Notes under the pieces: generated by a model
What the model saw: the letters and a program-made list of their open reading frames with translations, nothing else
Database searches by the model: none
Told to the model about the DNA's origin: nothing
Shown: in pieces, positions 32,619 to 43,707 of the stretch
Layout: every line of letters begins with the position of its first letter
How positions within the stretch are numbered: position 1 is the stretch's first letter
From: Corylus avellana
Taxonomy: Eukaryota; Streptophyta; Magnoliopsida; Fagales; Betulaceae
Direction: 5' to 3'
Length of the DNA: 64,000 nt
Assembly (NCBI RefSeq): GCF_901000735.1
Contig: NC_081547.1
Location: forward strand, 25,474,046-25,538,045
Program-made: the position numbers and the translations under genes

Positions 32619-35540
32619 TTAAATTATAGGAAGAGGAGCACCATTCCACTCTTTCAGACAATCCAGCATAGGATCATTCAACTTCCCTGCACACATTGCC
32701 GTGAAAACCTTGTCGAAATCTTCACCCGGTGATCGAACTTCCTCACCAGTTAGCAAACTTGTTCCCAATTCTTCTCTCACAAACTTGTATAACGGGTAGG
32801 ATCTGCAGTTCTTGATCAGATTCGGGATTACCGCTTTTCCATTCTCCAACTCTGTTCTTGCACTCTCTACTTCTTTTGGCAAAAGGGCCTTAAGCTCCTC
32901 CTCGAAGGATCCAATCTTTTGGAAAATGGATGTGCTCAAGTCCCTCTCTTTGTCGCCGTTGTTCAACGCGTGCTCCAGTAGAACTTGCCTCAGCTTCTGC
33001 ATTAATGGGTATGTTGTGTTGCAGGGATCGTCAATGTAAGCAAAAACATACTCTTGGTCCAAAACTTTGAGCAAGTCTTCTTCACATAAACTGGATGGGT
33101 GAAGCTCGCCATTAGAGCCCGTGGTTAGGACTCTCTTGGCCACCTGACTCACTGTACTCTTGACTGTGTTCTTCAGGTTCTCCTCCAAATGTCGCAGATC
33201 AATTGCTTGACATAATGCGACTAAGAAAGTGGATGACATGAGCTTCAAAATGTCCACGGCCTCGGCTGTCTTTCTTGACGAAATGAACCCCAAGGAGTTC
33301 ACATCTTGGTTATGTTGCTCAGCGCTTTGGACATGATTGGTGACAGGATTGGCTAGGAATTGGAGTTCGGAGCAATAAGATGCCATGGCAATTTCTGCAC
33401 CTTTGAATCCATAATCCAGGCTTGGATTGCGGCTTGCTGAGAGATTTGAGGGCAACCCCTTGTTGTAAAAATCATTGACAAGCTCGGAAATTTGAGCAAA
33501 CATCAATTTTCCAATTGAAGCAATGGCTAGGCGGGTGTTATCCATAGAAACACCAATTGGGGTCCCTTGGAAATTCCCACCATATAAAGCCTTATTCCTC
33601 GACACATCAATCAATGGGTTATCATTCACTGAGTTAATCTCCCGCTCAATCATTTTGGTTGATGTCCTGATCACTTCAATCTGTGGACCTAGCCATTGGG
33701 GAGAGGTGCGAAGGGCGTACATGTCTTTTTTAGGCTTCTGAAGGGGATTGGTATCATGCAACTTTTGAGCTGCTTTAACATAAGCACTTCCATCCAAAAT
33801 GTGCTCCATTATAGCCGCTGCCTCTATTTGGCCGGGGTGGTGCTTCAATTTATGTGACAAGTGGTCTGTAAATTCGGGCTTTCCCTGCATGACTTCGGCA
33901 AAAATTGCAGATAAGATTTCGGAGAGAAGTGCTTGAATGTTGGCCTCAAAAAGAACAATGGAAGCTAGACCGGACCCAACTGTAGTGCCGTTCACTAGCG
34001 CTACACCCTCTTTGGGTTGTAACTCAAAAAACCCACCATTGATTCCGGCTTGTTCGAAGGCCTTGGTGGCGTCAAGGGACTCCCCGTTGGGCCCTACTGC
34101 CTTGGAATTGGGCCTGCCAGTCAAAAGCCCAGCTATATAGGACAGAGGAACCAGGTCGCCGGATGCAGTGATTGTTCCCCGGAGTGGCAAGCATGGGGTG
34201 ATGTTGTGGTTGAGTAACTTGGAAATGGCTTCCATGATTTCAAACCTAATGCCTGAGTAGCCTTGGAGGAGGGTGTTGATCCTCACCAGCATGGCCGCCC
34301 TCGTCGTTGAATCAGGTAATGTGTGGCAAGATTCAGTGCCATTGCCAAAGATTCCAACATTCAAGAATCTGGTGCAAAAACAGTCCATGAAAACATATTC
34401 GCAAACATTTGTGGTGCATGAACATACATGATTCAAATGATTCATTATCATGTTGTAGGGAATTTTCACAGTATAAATTGGTTCGACTTCCATTGCTGAG
34501 TTATACTGACCGGCCACTTAAAGATTTCATTTGTTTCTTACATCCACTTATTACCATAAAAAAAATAAAAAACTGTTACTATTCACACGTTACTAATTGT
34601 GCGAGATTAGTGACGTGTAAATAGTAACACGATTACCACGTCACTATTATAAAATAGCAACGTTTAAATGTCACTAAAGTCGCATTTTAGTAACGTTTTC
34701 TTTAATGACTCACTATTCACATGTAACCAAATTATGGAATTTTTGTAGTGTCTCTAATCAATAAGTTGAAAAAAAGTTGTAAGCTTTTGTCAAACCAATT
34801 CAAGCAAGTTATTTTTGAGACTTAATTGAATATTAAAAAATAATAAATAAATAAATTGAATATTAAAAGACTCTTCACGTGAACACTAAATAATATTTAG
34901 TTAAAAAATCGACAAAATATGATGATATTTTCATTAAAATGTAATTATGTATTATAATGTTAACATATAATAGAATGATTTTTTTTTTTTGGAGCTACTT
35001 TGGTACTCAAACCACCTCCATGTACAGTGAGGTATTTTTGTCGTCCAAATAATATATTTTCTTCCTCGTTATGTAATAAATATTTATTAAAAAATCAGAC
35101 TTAATATTAATACATGCAAATATGCAATTGAAATTAGACTAAGACCAACACGACAGAAGTTTTATCTAGCTAGATACTTAATTAATTAATTACCTAATGA
35201 GCTCGTTTTGAAGGGCACCACCCTGATTGGTACTCCTGTGTGAGGATGCACCAAAACCAGCGGTGAGGGCATTACTCTCCACCACCCAGTCACTGCTGGC
35301 CTTGACTCCTGCTCGAGCTGAGTCAGAGAGCTCCACCTGGACCACGGCAGCATCGCCACCGCCGCGGGTTGCGACGGCCGCCACCTGAGATATGGTGAGG
35401 GTCTCATCTCCTAGCCGCACCACTGGCTTGCGGTACTCCTCCACCATGCGCTTCACCTCATCAAGGTGACTACCTTTCATCGAGTCCGCAGCCACGCCCC
35501 AGTTCAAGGGATCACCACCATTAATACTGCAAATCTTCAT
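32619..35540 (-). CDS. PAL: phenylalanine ammonia-lyase, PAL C (lid-loop Tyr missing)
   Basis: Exon 1 is 35194-35540, exon 2 is 32619-34368; the 825-bp intron splits Arg as in all PALs. The 698-aa product keeps the MIO triad ([11 protein letters not shown]), the canonical [22 protein letters not shown] and the EWNGAPLP end. In exon 1 the lid region reads [12 protein letters not shown] (35258-35285): about 7 residues are lost against usual PAL and no Tyr remains, although GFGASSH is kept. A His usual in [10 protein letters not shown] is Asp here ([10 protein letters not shown]). These changes make normal Phe ammonia-lyase activity doubtful, but the frame is open throughout. The start at 35540 is preferred: the in-frame ATG at 35648 lies only about 10 bp from the TATA box, probably upstream of the transcription start. 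The frame continues open into the intron upstream of exon 2, by chance. Confidence 0.92.
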
Positions 35541-35658
35541 TGCACGTACAGGAAAGTAAAGGAGTACTATGAATTTTGGAAAGAAATGAAAACAGAATGA
35601 AAGTTTTGAAGCTGGAGAAGGAAAATATTGCTGAGATGGTTCACCCAAAACTGAGTTC

Positions 35659-35667
35659 TTTATAGGG
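35659..35667 (-). promoter_or_regulatory. TATA box of PAL C
   Basis: Minus-strand ctataaaga about 120 bp before the chosen ATG. The following leader shares 'ccatctcag', 'aatatttt' and 'ccagctt' with the PAL A leader. Confidence 0.7.
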
Positions 35668-35699
35668 TTGAAATGCTTTCACCAACTTTTTTTGTCCGC

Positions 35700-35795
35700 A
35701 TATGAAAGGAGGGAGAATTCGAATTAGTGACCTCTATTTCATTAAATATAGTCCAAATCAATTGAACTATCTCTTGAGGACTACCAAGTACTAAC
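35700..35795 (-). mobile_element. tRNA-like SINE fragment upstream of PAL C
   Basis: On the minus strand 'tagttcaattgattt' followed by 'ggtcactaattcgaattc' resembles the A- and B-box layout of a tRNA-derived SINE. A similar piece is at about 56660-56730. No full element or target duplication was defined. Confidence 0.35.
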
Positions 35796-35971
35796 CTTAT
35801 CCTTTACTAAAGCGGTATGGTTTTTAAAGCACTTCTAACTTTAAAGATGTTGACGTGGTGTGCCCATTTATTGGGTGGGCCCTGTTGGTTTCGTTTCCTA
35901 CTGTGCTTTGGAGACTTTTCACCAAGGAGTTTTGTTTGACCAACTATTGCATCTTATATATAGCGTGTATA

Positions 35972-36350
35972 CAGGGGGCTGGCTCAATGGCCAAGCGGTC
36001 GCTTAGGACCCAGTTAGTAAGGCCTAAAATTTTTTTTAATTTTATTTTAACTTAAGGTTTAGTTTTTTTTTATTTAAATAAGGTCCAAAATTTTTCTTCA
36101 TAAAAATTTAAGGCCTCTAAAATAAGGCTCAAATATAATAGGTCCATTGTAAAATATGCCACATCAATTTGACACATCAATTTTTTTAGGCAACTAGTTA
36201 GAAGTTAAACTTAAAAGTCATGAAACAAGAATGAAAATAATAATATTATTATTAAAATAAATATTATTTAATTAATATTTAAATATTAAAAAAAATAATG
36301 TCCAACTTCAAAATTTTGCCTAAGCCTCCAAATACATTGAGCCAGCCCTG
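35972..36350. mobile_element. 379-bp hAT-type MITE, perfect 8-bp TSD
   Basis: Inverted ends caggg..ctggctcaatg and cattgagccagccctg, flanked by exact 'cgtgtata' at 35964-35971 and 36351-36358. The interior is AT-rich and non-coding. It lies about 300 bp upstream of the PAL C TATA box and may affect its promoter. Confidence 0.92.
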
Positions 36351-36639
36351 CGTGTATATTCGGCCTTTGTGAATTGCGAGCAGGTAAAAAGGGCGCCACA
36401 CAGCTTATTGCTTCCTTTATAGTTTTGGCAGTCGTGTGGAACAATAGGAGAATCAGTGAAGTGCCGTACGTCTTCTTCTTAGTTTCGATGAATTGAATCG
36501 GGCCGTGATTCACAGCACGCCCGGCAAAACAAAAAAAATTAAAATTTTTTAATATAAAAAAAAAATAAAAAAAATAAAAAAAATAAAAAAAATTTGCCGG
36601 CTTGCTATTAGCTTTACCCAATTGGAAACAAGAGAGAAT

Positions 36640-37074
36640 AACTGAGGAGCATTGCAGTGCAAGTTATCAAAGAGCACCAATACTGTTTTCTTCTTGGTTT
36701 TCGAGGAACCCAAAACAAGAGAGAAAAATAAAGGATGCTATTGTGGGTGAGAAAAAAAGAAATAGGGACCAACCATCATCTTGTCATAGCAAAAGAATAA
36801 GAGTTTGTATTTCTGTCTATTGTATTCTTTTGGAAAATAATTTATATTGTGTGATAGTGAGATTTGGGTGTATAGGAGTTTTAAGTCTGAGTGATTTTCT
36901 CTCTACTATATTTTTGTACTTCATCTTTTTTTCATAATGAATTTCTTCATGATCGCCTCATCCAGTGAGCGTACCTTATATTGAGAAAAACACTTAAATC
37001 TTAGTGTTATTTTGTGTGTGATTGTTCTTGCATTATTTAACCGTAATTGTGATCGTTTGCTTTTTTGCACAACA
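36640..37074 (+). mobile_element. Copia LTR (solo or fragment, plus orientation)
   Basis: Same family as the LTR at 30655-31336 but in the opposite orientation. It ends '...gcacaaca' at 37074, the expected CA end. No primer site or gag follows, so it is a solo LTR or a truncated piece. The left boundary is estimated. Confidence 0.65.
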
Positions 37075-37277
37075 AAAGGCTTATATCCCTTTCATGGATT
37101 TTCTATTGATGAAGTAGAGTCAATTTTTTTTTTTTCTCTATTTAATATGGAGAGAGGAAAAAGAAAAATTACAAGGTAACCCAAACAATAGCTCCTAGCC
37201 AACCAGAAAAAAGACGTTGAGAGAAAGTAACAAAGTAACCACCAAGAATAGGTCAAATAAATGACTTGGCCCATTAA

Positions 37278-37519
37278 GGGCCTGTTTGAGATTGCATTTA
37301 ATAGGCCTAAAAGTGTTTTTAACACTCAAAAAGTTAATTTGAAAAAAAATAAATAAAAAATATTCGCTTGGTAAAAAAATTAAAAGCAGTTCTAAGGATC
37401 TAAAAAGCTTAAAAATCGTCAAAACGCACTTTTGGCAAAAGCTTAAAAATGAAACTTTTGCCCAAAAACTCTTTTTGACTTAAAAGCTATATTTCTTAAA
37501 CGTAATCTCAAACAAATAC
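37278..37519. mobile_element. Tourist-like MITE (PIF/Harbinger type), copy 1
   Basis: Ends gggcctgtttgagattgc and ctcaaacaaatac form an inverted repeat; TAA is duplicated at 37275-37277 and 37520-37522. The 3-bp TAA duplication and the GGGCCTGTTTG terminus fit Tourist-type MITEs. Length 242 bp. Related copies are at 41267-41502 and 59281-59509. Confidence 0.85.
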
Positions 37520-37794
37520 TAAGAGAATCAACGCGGCCATAAAAAGCTACAAGTAAAAGACTCTAGAATGGAATTTGGAGTTGTTGCAAGTAACACGTAC
37601 AACAACAGAACCAACACCAAAAAAGGCTAGATCAGAGTCACCGACGAGCAGCCACACCACAACAAATAAAACCAGAAGTAAGATTTGAGTCATATATTGA
37701 AAAGCTTATTGAGATGCTTTTAAATGAGTGGTAATGGAGTAAAAATAACATTATAGAGAGGAAAAAAATAATTAAAAGATAGTACTAAATAATA

Positions 37795-38195
37795 GGAAAA
37801 ATTACAGTTTACCCCATAAAGTTGACAGCGTTTTTCAATTCGAACATCAAAGTTTCAATTTTTGCAATCCACCCCTACAAAGTTCCAATTTTTTTCAATT
37901 CGACCAATATTATCCCAAAATTCCCATATTGCCCCTAATTTTTATTATATTAAAAAAAAAAAAAAAAAAATTTGGGGTTGCAAAAATGGCGATGGCCAGC
38001 CACCCTGAATTTTTTTTTTAAATTTTTTATAAAAAAATAAAAAATAAAAATTATGGGCAATATGGGAAGTTTGGATACAATTGGTCAAATTGTAAAAATT
38101 TGGAACTTTGGGGGGGTATATTGCAAAAATTAAAACTTTGGTATTCGAATTAAAAAACGCTGTCAACTTTAAGGGGGATAAACTGTAATTTTCCC
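37795..38195. mobile_element. 401-bp MULE-type MITE, exact 9-bp TSD
   Basis: Inverted ends ggaaaaattacagtttaccc and its near-inverse extend about 70 bp, with 'aagttgacagcg' and 'aattcgaa' words. Exact 'taaataata' duplicates lie at 37786-37794 and 38196-38204. It shares terminal design with the 1.15-kb element at 6207-7353. Confidence 0.92.
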
Positions 38196-38204
38196 TAAAT
38201 AATA

Positions 38205-38692
38205 TGACTTCCAAACTATTTGGCCAAAAGGCCCAAAACTCAACTCATGCTTGAATTTCAACTTAATTATCGTCAATAATTATGGGGTTTAAATATAATA
38301 AAAATCAGAGAAAACTAGATAGTAATTAAGAACATTTAGCTGCATGCATCTTCTTTAATTCCCATAAATAATTAGCTATTAATGGTTCATCCCTAGATTA
38401 CTTCTTTATAATTAGGATAATGTAAGGGCATACAATTGTTGAATCGTGGCCATTCATTTACAAATGTACGGCCAAGATCATACCATGTGATCGATAAATA
38501 AATAAATAAAGCTTAACAAGTCATGGTCACCACCACCACCATCCAGCACTAGTTTTCTTTGGGTTGGTGAAGCATGCCCCAACTTCTGATCATAGTTAAA
38601 TACAAAATTCTTATACTTTGGATAATGGTTATAATTATCGTTTAATTAATGCTTAATTAATTAGAATTAGATCGAGGGAGTAGAACATTAAC
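38205..38692. other. intergenic, no gene
   Basis: AT-rich, no recognisable feature. Confidence 0.5.
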
Positions 38693-38700
38693 AACGACGG

Positions 38701-39232
38701 GGAACAGGATCCTCTCCAGTCCATAATGGACTGGAGAATATCCAGTTCATGGTTAAGATTTTTTTTCAAAAATCCTATGGCCACAAATAGGACACATAAC
38801 TCATTAATAAAAATAATAATAAAATATTATTTTAAATTAAAAAAATAAAACAAGAATAAAGGGTTTGCCAAGGGAGGGCTTAATCAACAAGTTGGCACGT
38901 AAGGCAAGAGCAGGCCCTGCCCCCTCAGCCAAAGTGGCCCTTCTACACCCGTGGCCTTTCCCGGGGCCGAAGCCCCAGGGAATTTTGGGGTGGTTGGCCC
39001 TAGTGTGGACATTGAGGTGTTTTTGTCATTTTTGTCCGGCCACCCCCCTTATTTACCACCTCTTATTTTTCTTATTTTTATTAATTTTTTCTTAATTTAA
39101 AATAATATTTTATTATTTTTTTTATTTATGGGATATGTGTCTCATTTGTGGCCATAGGATTTCTGAAAAGAAATCTTGGCCATAAACTGGATATTCTCCA
39201 GTCTATAATGGACTGGAGAAGATCTTGTTCCC
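38701..39232. mobile_element. 532-bp TIR element with GC-rich core
   Basis: Long inverted arms (over 120 bp) begin ggaacaggatcctctccagt and end with its inverse; each arm holds a palindromic 'tccagtcca..tggactgga' word. The flanks 'aacgacgg' and 'aatgacgg' are an 8-bp duplication with one mismatch. The core at about 38870-39050 is GC-rich, unlike everything near it, which suggests captured sequence. Confidence 0.85.
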
Positions 39233-39240
39233 AATGACGG

Positions 39241-41263
39241 ACTTAGTTAGAAATTCCTTTTTTAAGAGAGTCAATTTGAATCACCCATGTTCCCCCTTGC
39301 ATTGGATAATCAATATTTAAACTTTTCCGAATTAAATGAATTGAATTAGTGACAAAAATATTTAACCTATAATAGAATTACCTATGAAAATTATTCATTT
39401 TACCGTTAAAATTTTATTTTATATATATATATATATATAATCTAATATGGAACATAAAACAGAGAATTGTATGAGAGCATTCCCATCTTCTGTTTTTTAT
39501 TAAGTATTATTGGGAACAACAATAATGCAATTTTTGGCCTACTGTTGGATACTTAAGATTTCTAAACACATTGAATATTTAATTGAAATAAAAAATAAAT
39601 GACAAACTTAAGACCTTCGTTATAAAATATTATATTAAATTACTACTTATCTCAATAGCTTAAACTCATAGAAAATGTATGATTTAATTATCTAATTAAT
39701 ATTCTAATATATATAACCAACACAAAATCTTTCTAATATCTTATAGAATCTTTCTATAAGATTCTTTTTTTTTTTTTTTTTTTACGTCGTTCTCTCATCT
39801 TTTTACTTTCAAAATTACCTTACAAATCCATTGATGATTTTGAAAAGTATGGGGATGAGAGAATGATCATGAAATGATATATGTATCATGTCTCATTTTA
39901 TAAAGTAGAAATTGCCCAATGTCTATTAAGATCAAATCAGTGTTCTTATTATGCCTTGTTTGATAATACTTTTTAGAGCATGTTTTTGGCTTTTTAATTG
40001 TAATATACCATAAAAATAAAAGTTGTTCTGCGTTTTTTGTGTTTGAAATTGTTTGTTAATACTTTTATTTTTCTTCTTCTTAAAAGGTCAAAAAAAAAAA
40101 AAAAAAAAATCCAAAAAACACATTTATCAAACCAACATATGGTCTATATTGAAATCTTTTCACTTAACCCGCAAGTAAGAACCATTGAATTAATCAAAAC
40201 AAGATATGGTACTTTTCACCTACCCACTTTATAAGAACCAATCAGGTTAATCAATAATATTTTTTTAGCATTTCTCTCCAAATAAATATTAGAAAAAGGG
40301 AAATTGTCAAAATTGATCAAAACTCCACCTACCGAGTTGGTAAGAATCATTCACTTAATCAAACACAATAATTTTTTGTCTTCTTTTATTTTATTTTTTA
40401 TTTTTTTTATTCAATTGTCCACTCTAATCATTTCTTCTATTTTAAGTTAGTGGGAGGCCGGAAAAGGTAGTTTTGACTGGATCGACTAATAGAAAAAATG
40501 GCTGATAATTTTTTATACGATTTGAAAACTTAATATATTTGACACAAAATTAACAAGTTAAGATTGAAGGATTTGACCATTTTAATTAAACGAGTCGAAT
40601 TAGAATTGACATATATAATATTATATTCATGTCTCTCATCACCATAGGTCTCAAATGGCTTAATAAACCCATTAAAAATGCACCTGAACCGGGTCAAAAA
40701 TAGCTTGTTCGGGTTTTTTTGGGCTCCCAATTTCGTTCCTAGAGTGCATGGTATTGAGGGTTCTGCAGGCTAAATAGCACTAACAAAACCAAATATTACG
40801 ACCCACGAATAGAAACCCGGCCCATTTATAATAGCATCGAGCTCATAAAAGAAATTTTTGAACCCAAGGGGGTTTTAATTAAGAAGCACAGGCAAGCCTA
40901 GAATGGGCCTAGAATCGCGAAATGCTATTCCAGAATCTGGTTCTGGACTAATTATCACCACCTTTTTTTTTTTTTTTTTTTTGGTGTAAAAAAAAGGGTT
41001 TTTTGGGGGAATAATTATAGAAGGTGGAGTATTTTTTTAAAAATTGATTCAATTACAATGAATAAAACAAAAGAATAAGAATGGCCATTCCATTATAGTT
41101 TTTTCTATTCTTAGTGCAAAAGCAAATTTTTGTAAACCAGACGACAAGTCATTTACAAAACAAGGAAAAAATCACCGGAATGGCAAAAGGGAGATTGTGA
41201 GCCTTCTTATATTGGACTTTATGTGACAATTGTTTTATTGTCAGGCGATGAGCCTGTGAACAT
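39241..41263. other. intergenic, no gene
   Basis: AT-rich with a (TA)n run near 39421-39440 and poly-T/A tracts near 39768, 40089 and 40965. Short frames only. Confidence 0.5.
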
Positions 41264-41266
41264 TAA

Positions 41267-41502
41267 GAGCATGTTTAAAATTGCGTTTGAGAGATACAGT
41301 TTTTAAGTTAAAAAAAGTTTTTGGGTAAAAACTTCATTTTTAAACTTTTGCCAAAAGTGTTTTTTGGCAATTTTTAAGCCTTTTGGACCGTTAGAATCAC
41401 TTTAATTTTTTTATCAAACGAATATATATATATTTTTTCAAACGAACTTTTTGAGTGTTAAAAGCACTTTTAGACCCCTCAAATGCAATTTCAAACAGAC
41501 CC
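41267..41502. mobile_element. Tourist-like MITE, copy 2
   Basis: Same family as 37278-37519 (shared 'cttttgccaaaagtg', 'tttttaagcctttt' and 'agcacttttag' words). TAA is duplicated at 41264-41266 and 41503-41505. Length 236 bp. Confidence 0.85.
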
Positions 41503-41505
41503 TAA

Positions 41506-42382
41506 GACGACAGGACTAATTTGAGGCTTTGAACACTAAGCTTTTTTACAACCAAAAAAAAAAAAAAAACATTATTAAGAATAAGATTTAATTAGTTAAT
41601 CCTGACTGAGCTAATATTAGTACCAGCTATCACCTTTCCCAAAAGCATTCTAAATTTCTTTTATCATTTAGCATTTGTCAGATATCATTTTATCTCAAGC
41701 ACTCAATTTTCTAACTTTCTTGAAACATTTCCCTACATATCCCCGTCCCACAAACATCCTAAAAACATTTCATATCGAATTCGTTTGTTTCATTTTCTGA
41801 GAAAGTGACATACTTTCTGATGTTTGTTGACGATCATGAATATCATATGAAAATGAGATTTCGTTTAAAAGTATCAGAGTGTATTGTGTTTTGAGTTGTA
41901 TGTTAATGTATTTGTTTTGATAAGTGACAAAAAAAGGAATTAACATAAATGGCCCTCCATTATCTAGAATTGTAATTTAAGATTTAAATAATATTATTAA
42001 TATATATAAAATCACTCGTTTTAAAAAAAAAAAAAAAAAATGTTGGCATTTTGTCTAATTATTATATGCTACATCTAATTTGCCCCTTCATATAGTTCCC
42101 CTATAAAAGGGTGGGGAAAACTATACATGTAGGCACCAGAAATTAAAGAAATTACGTAATTTTATAATTGTGAATCTTGGAAATAATTTGCCATACTCTT
42201 AAATTAATGTAATAATTTCAGAATGAGAAGATTGACTTTATTGTTGCCCAAACTCGACGGAAAACGTCATCAATGATTCAATCCATAATAACCTTTTATC
42301 GCACTTGGTTTAGAAGAAAAATAAATAAATATATAAAAATCCTTGATAGCATATGAAATATCATTATTATAATATTATTTTA
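41506..42382. other. intergenic, no gene
   Basis: AT-rich with poly-A tracts near 41555 and 42025. No supported feature. Confidence 0.5.
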
Positions 42383-42444
42383 GATTCATTTGGATTTGCG
42401 ATTGCAAAACACAATTTTTTAAAAACGCAATTAAGCGTTTGACA

Positions 42445-43497
42445 CAGTGACGGATATACTTAGGGGCGGTGCAGGGCGTCCGCCGCGTTCAAAAAATTTG
42501 GAATTTTTTTTTTTTTTTTATAAGATAGTTTTTTAATTTTTGAAGCCCTCGCCCCTACTCCTCTTCTTCCTTCTCGCGCGGTTATATCGTCCTCCTCCTC
42601 TTGGCTCGTCTCTGTCTTCCTCTTCTTATTGGCTTTCCTCATCTTTTTGTCTTGCCCCTATCTTCTCTCGCCTCTCTTTGACGTTTCTGAAGGGTTATTG
42701 GTTTGTAGCATAGAAGTATCTAGATGACCGATTCATAGGGAATTGCTAAAGNNNNNNNNNNNNNNNNNNNNGAGGGGGGTGGGGAGGTGGCTGCATATGG
42801 AGAAAATAGTGCGTTTTGTAGACTTGTAGTCTAGGCAGCCAACAAGCTTCAATCACCCTCTCTTTAACCATTTTAGGTTGCTATAAGTGAAATAATATAT
42901 ATATATATATTACATCTTTTTTNNNNNNNNNNNNNNNNNNNNAAAAATTTGGATTTTTTTTTTTTTTTTTTTATAAGATAGTTTTTTTAATTTTTGAAGC
43001 CCTCGCCCCTACTCCTCTTCTTCCTTCTCGCGCGGTTATATCGTCCTCCTCCTCTTGGCTCGTCTCTGTCTTCCTTCTCGCGCGGTTATATTTTCCGATC
43101 AATCTTAAACATGCTCATAGTTTAGTAGGTCCCTAGAATTTTCATTGTCTAGTAACAAAATAGTAGTTTTATATATAAACATATATCAACGTCGTTGACC
43201 AACAAATCAGTGAGCTACTTCTAGTGCTATTTCCTACAATTTCTCTTGCAGGGTTGAGTTTTTGAAGAGTAATAAATTTAGGTGGACCAAAAAAGAAGCA
43301 AGACTTAGTGAATAAGCATCCAATAAATGATGGATCATACAGACTTCATAAAGGATAAATATTTTATATTAAGAATACATATATTATGTTATAAAGTATT
43401 TTTATTTTAAATTGTATGCATCATATTTTTTTTATATATTATAAAAATATACTAAATAAAATTTTTCTACTAAAGTCAATTCCTACTTCCGCCACTG
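42445..43497. mobile_element. hAT-like element, CAGTGRCGGA ends, nested
   Basis: Starts cagtgacgga and ends ttccgccactg. The flanks 'gtttgaca' (42437-42444) and 'gtttgata' (43498-43505) are an 8-bp duplication with one mismatch. Two 20-N gaps interrupt it, and a block of about 135 bp (from 42489) is repeated after the second gap (from 42943), so its true length is unknown. No transposase frame is visible. Confidence 0.8.
42752..42942. other. two 20-N assembly gaps
   Basis: Gaps at 42752-42771 and 42923-42942 lie on either side of about 150 bases that include a (TA)n run. The sequence before the first gap is repeated after the second. Confidence 0.97.
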
Positions 43498-43687
43498 GTT
43501 TGATACAATCGTAATTTGGCTTTTAAAACCGTGCTTTCTAAAAAATGAACATCGATCTTTGCTAGTAATTTGAAAATATTGGTTTTTCTATGTTTTCAAA
43601 TCCTAATTTTTTTAAAAACGCATATTTTCAAACGATACATGCATTTTATGCAATTTAGTTTAAATCCGCACTTTTAGTTAAGGGGAA

Positions 43688-43707
43688 NNNNNNNNNNNNN
43701 NNNNNNN
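43688..43707. other. assembly gap (20 N)
   Basis: Run of 20 N. Confidence 0.99.

Larger units (their letters stand above)
42383..43682. mobile_element. MITE-like sequence split by a later hAT insertion
   Basis: The pieces 42383-42444 ('tttggatttgcgattgcaaa') and 43498-43682 ('aaaaacgcatattttcaaac') join across the inner element and look like the two sides of an AT-rich MITE. The outer ends are not well defined. Confidence 0.35.

Noticed and set aside
34369..34517. Open frame continuing upstream of PAL C exon 2
   Set aside because: The acceptor homologous to PAL A/B (ccag|attcttgaat) and the conserved intron site show this is intron that happens to be open for about 50 codons.
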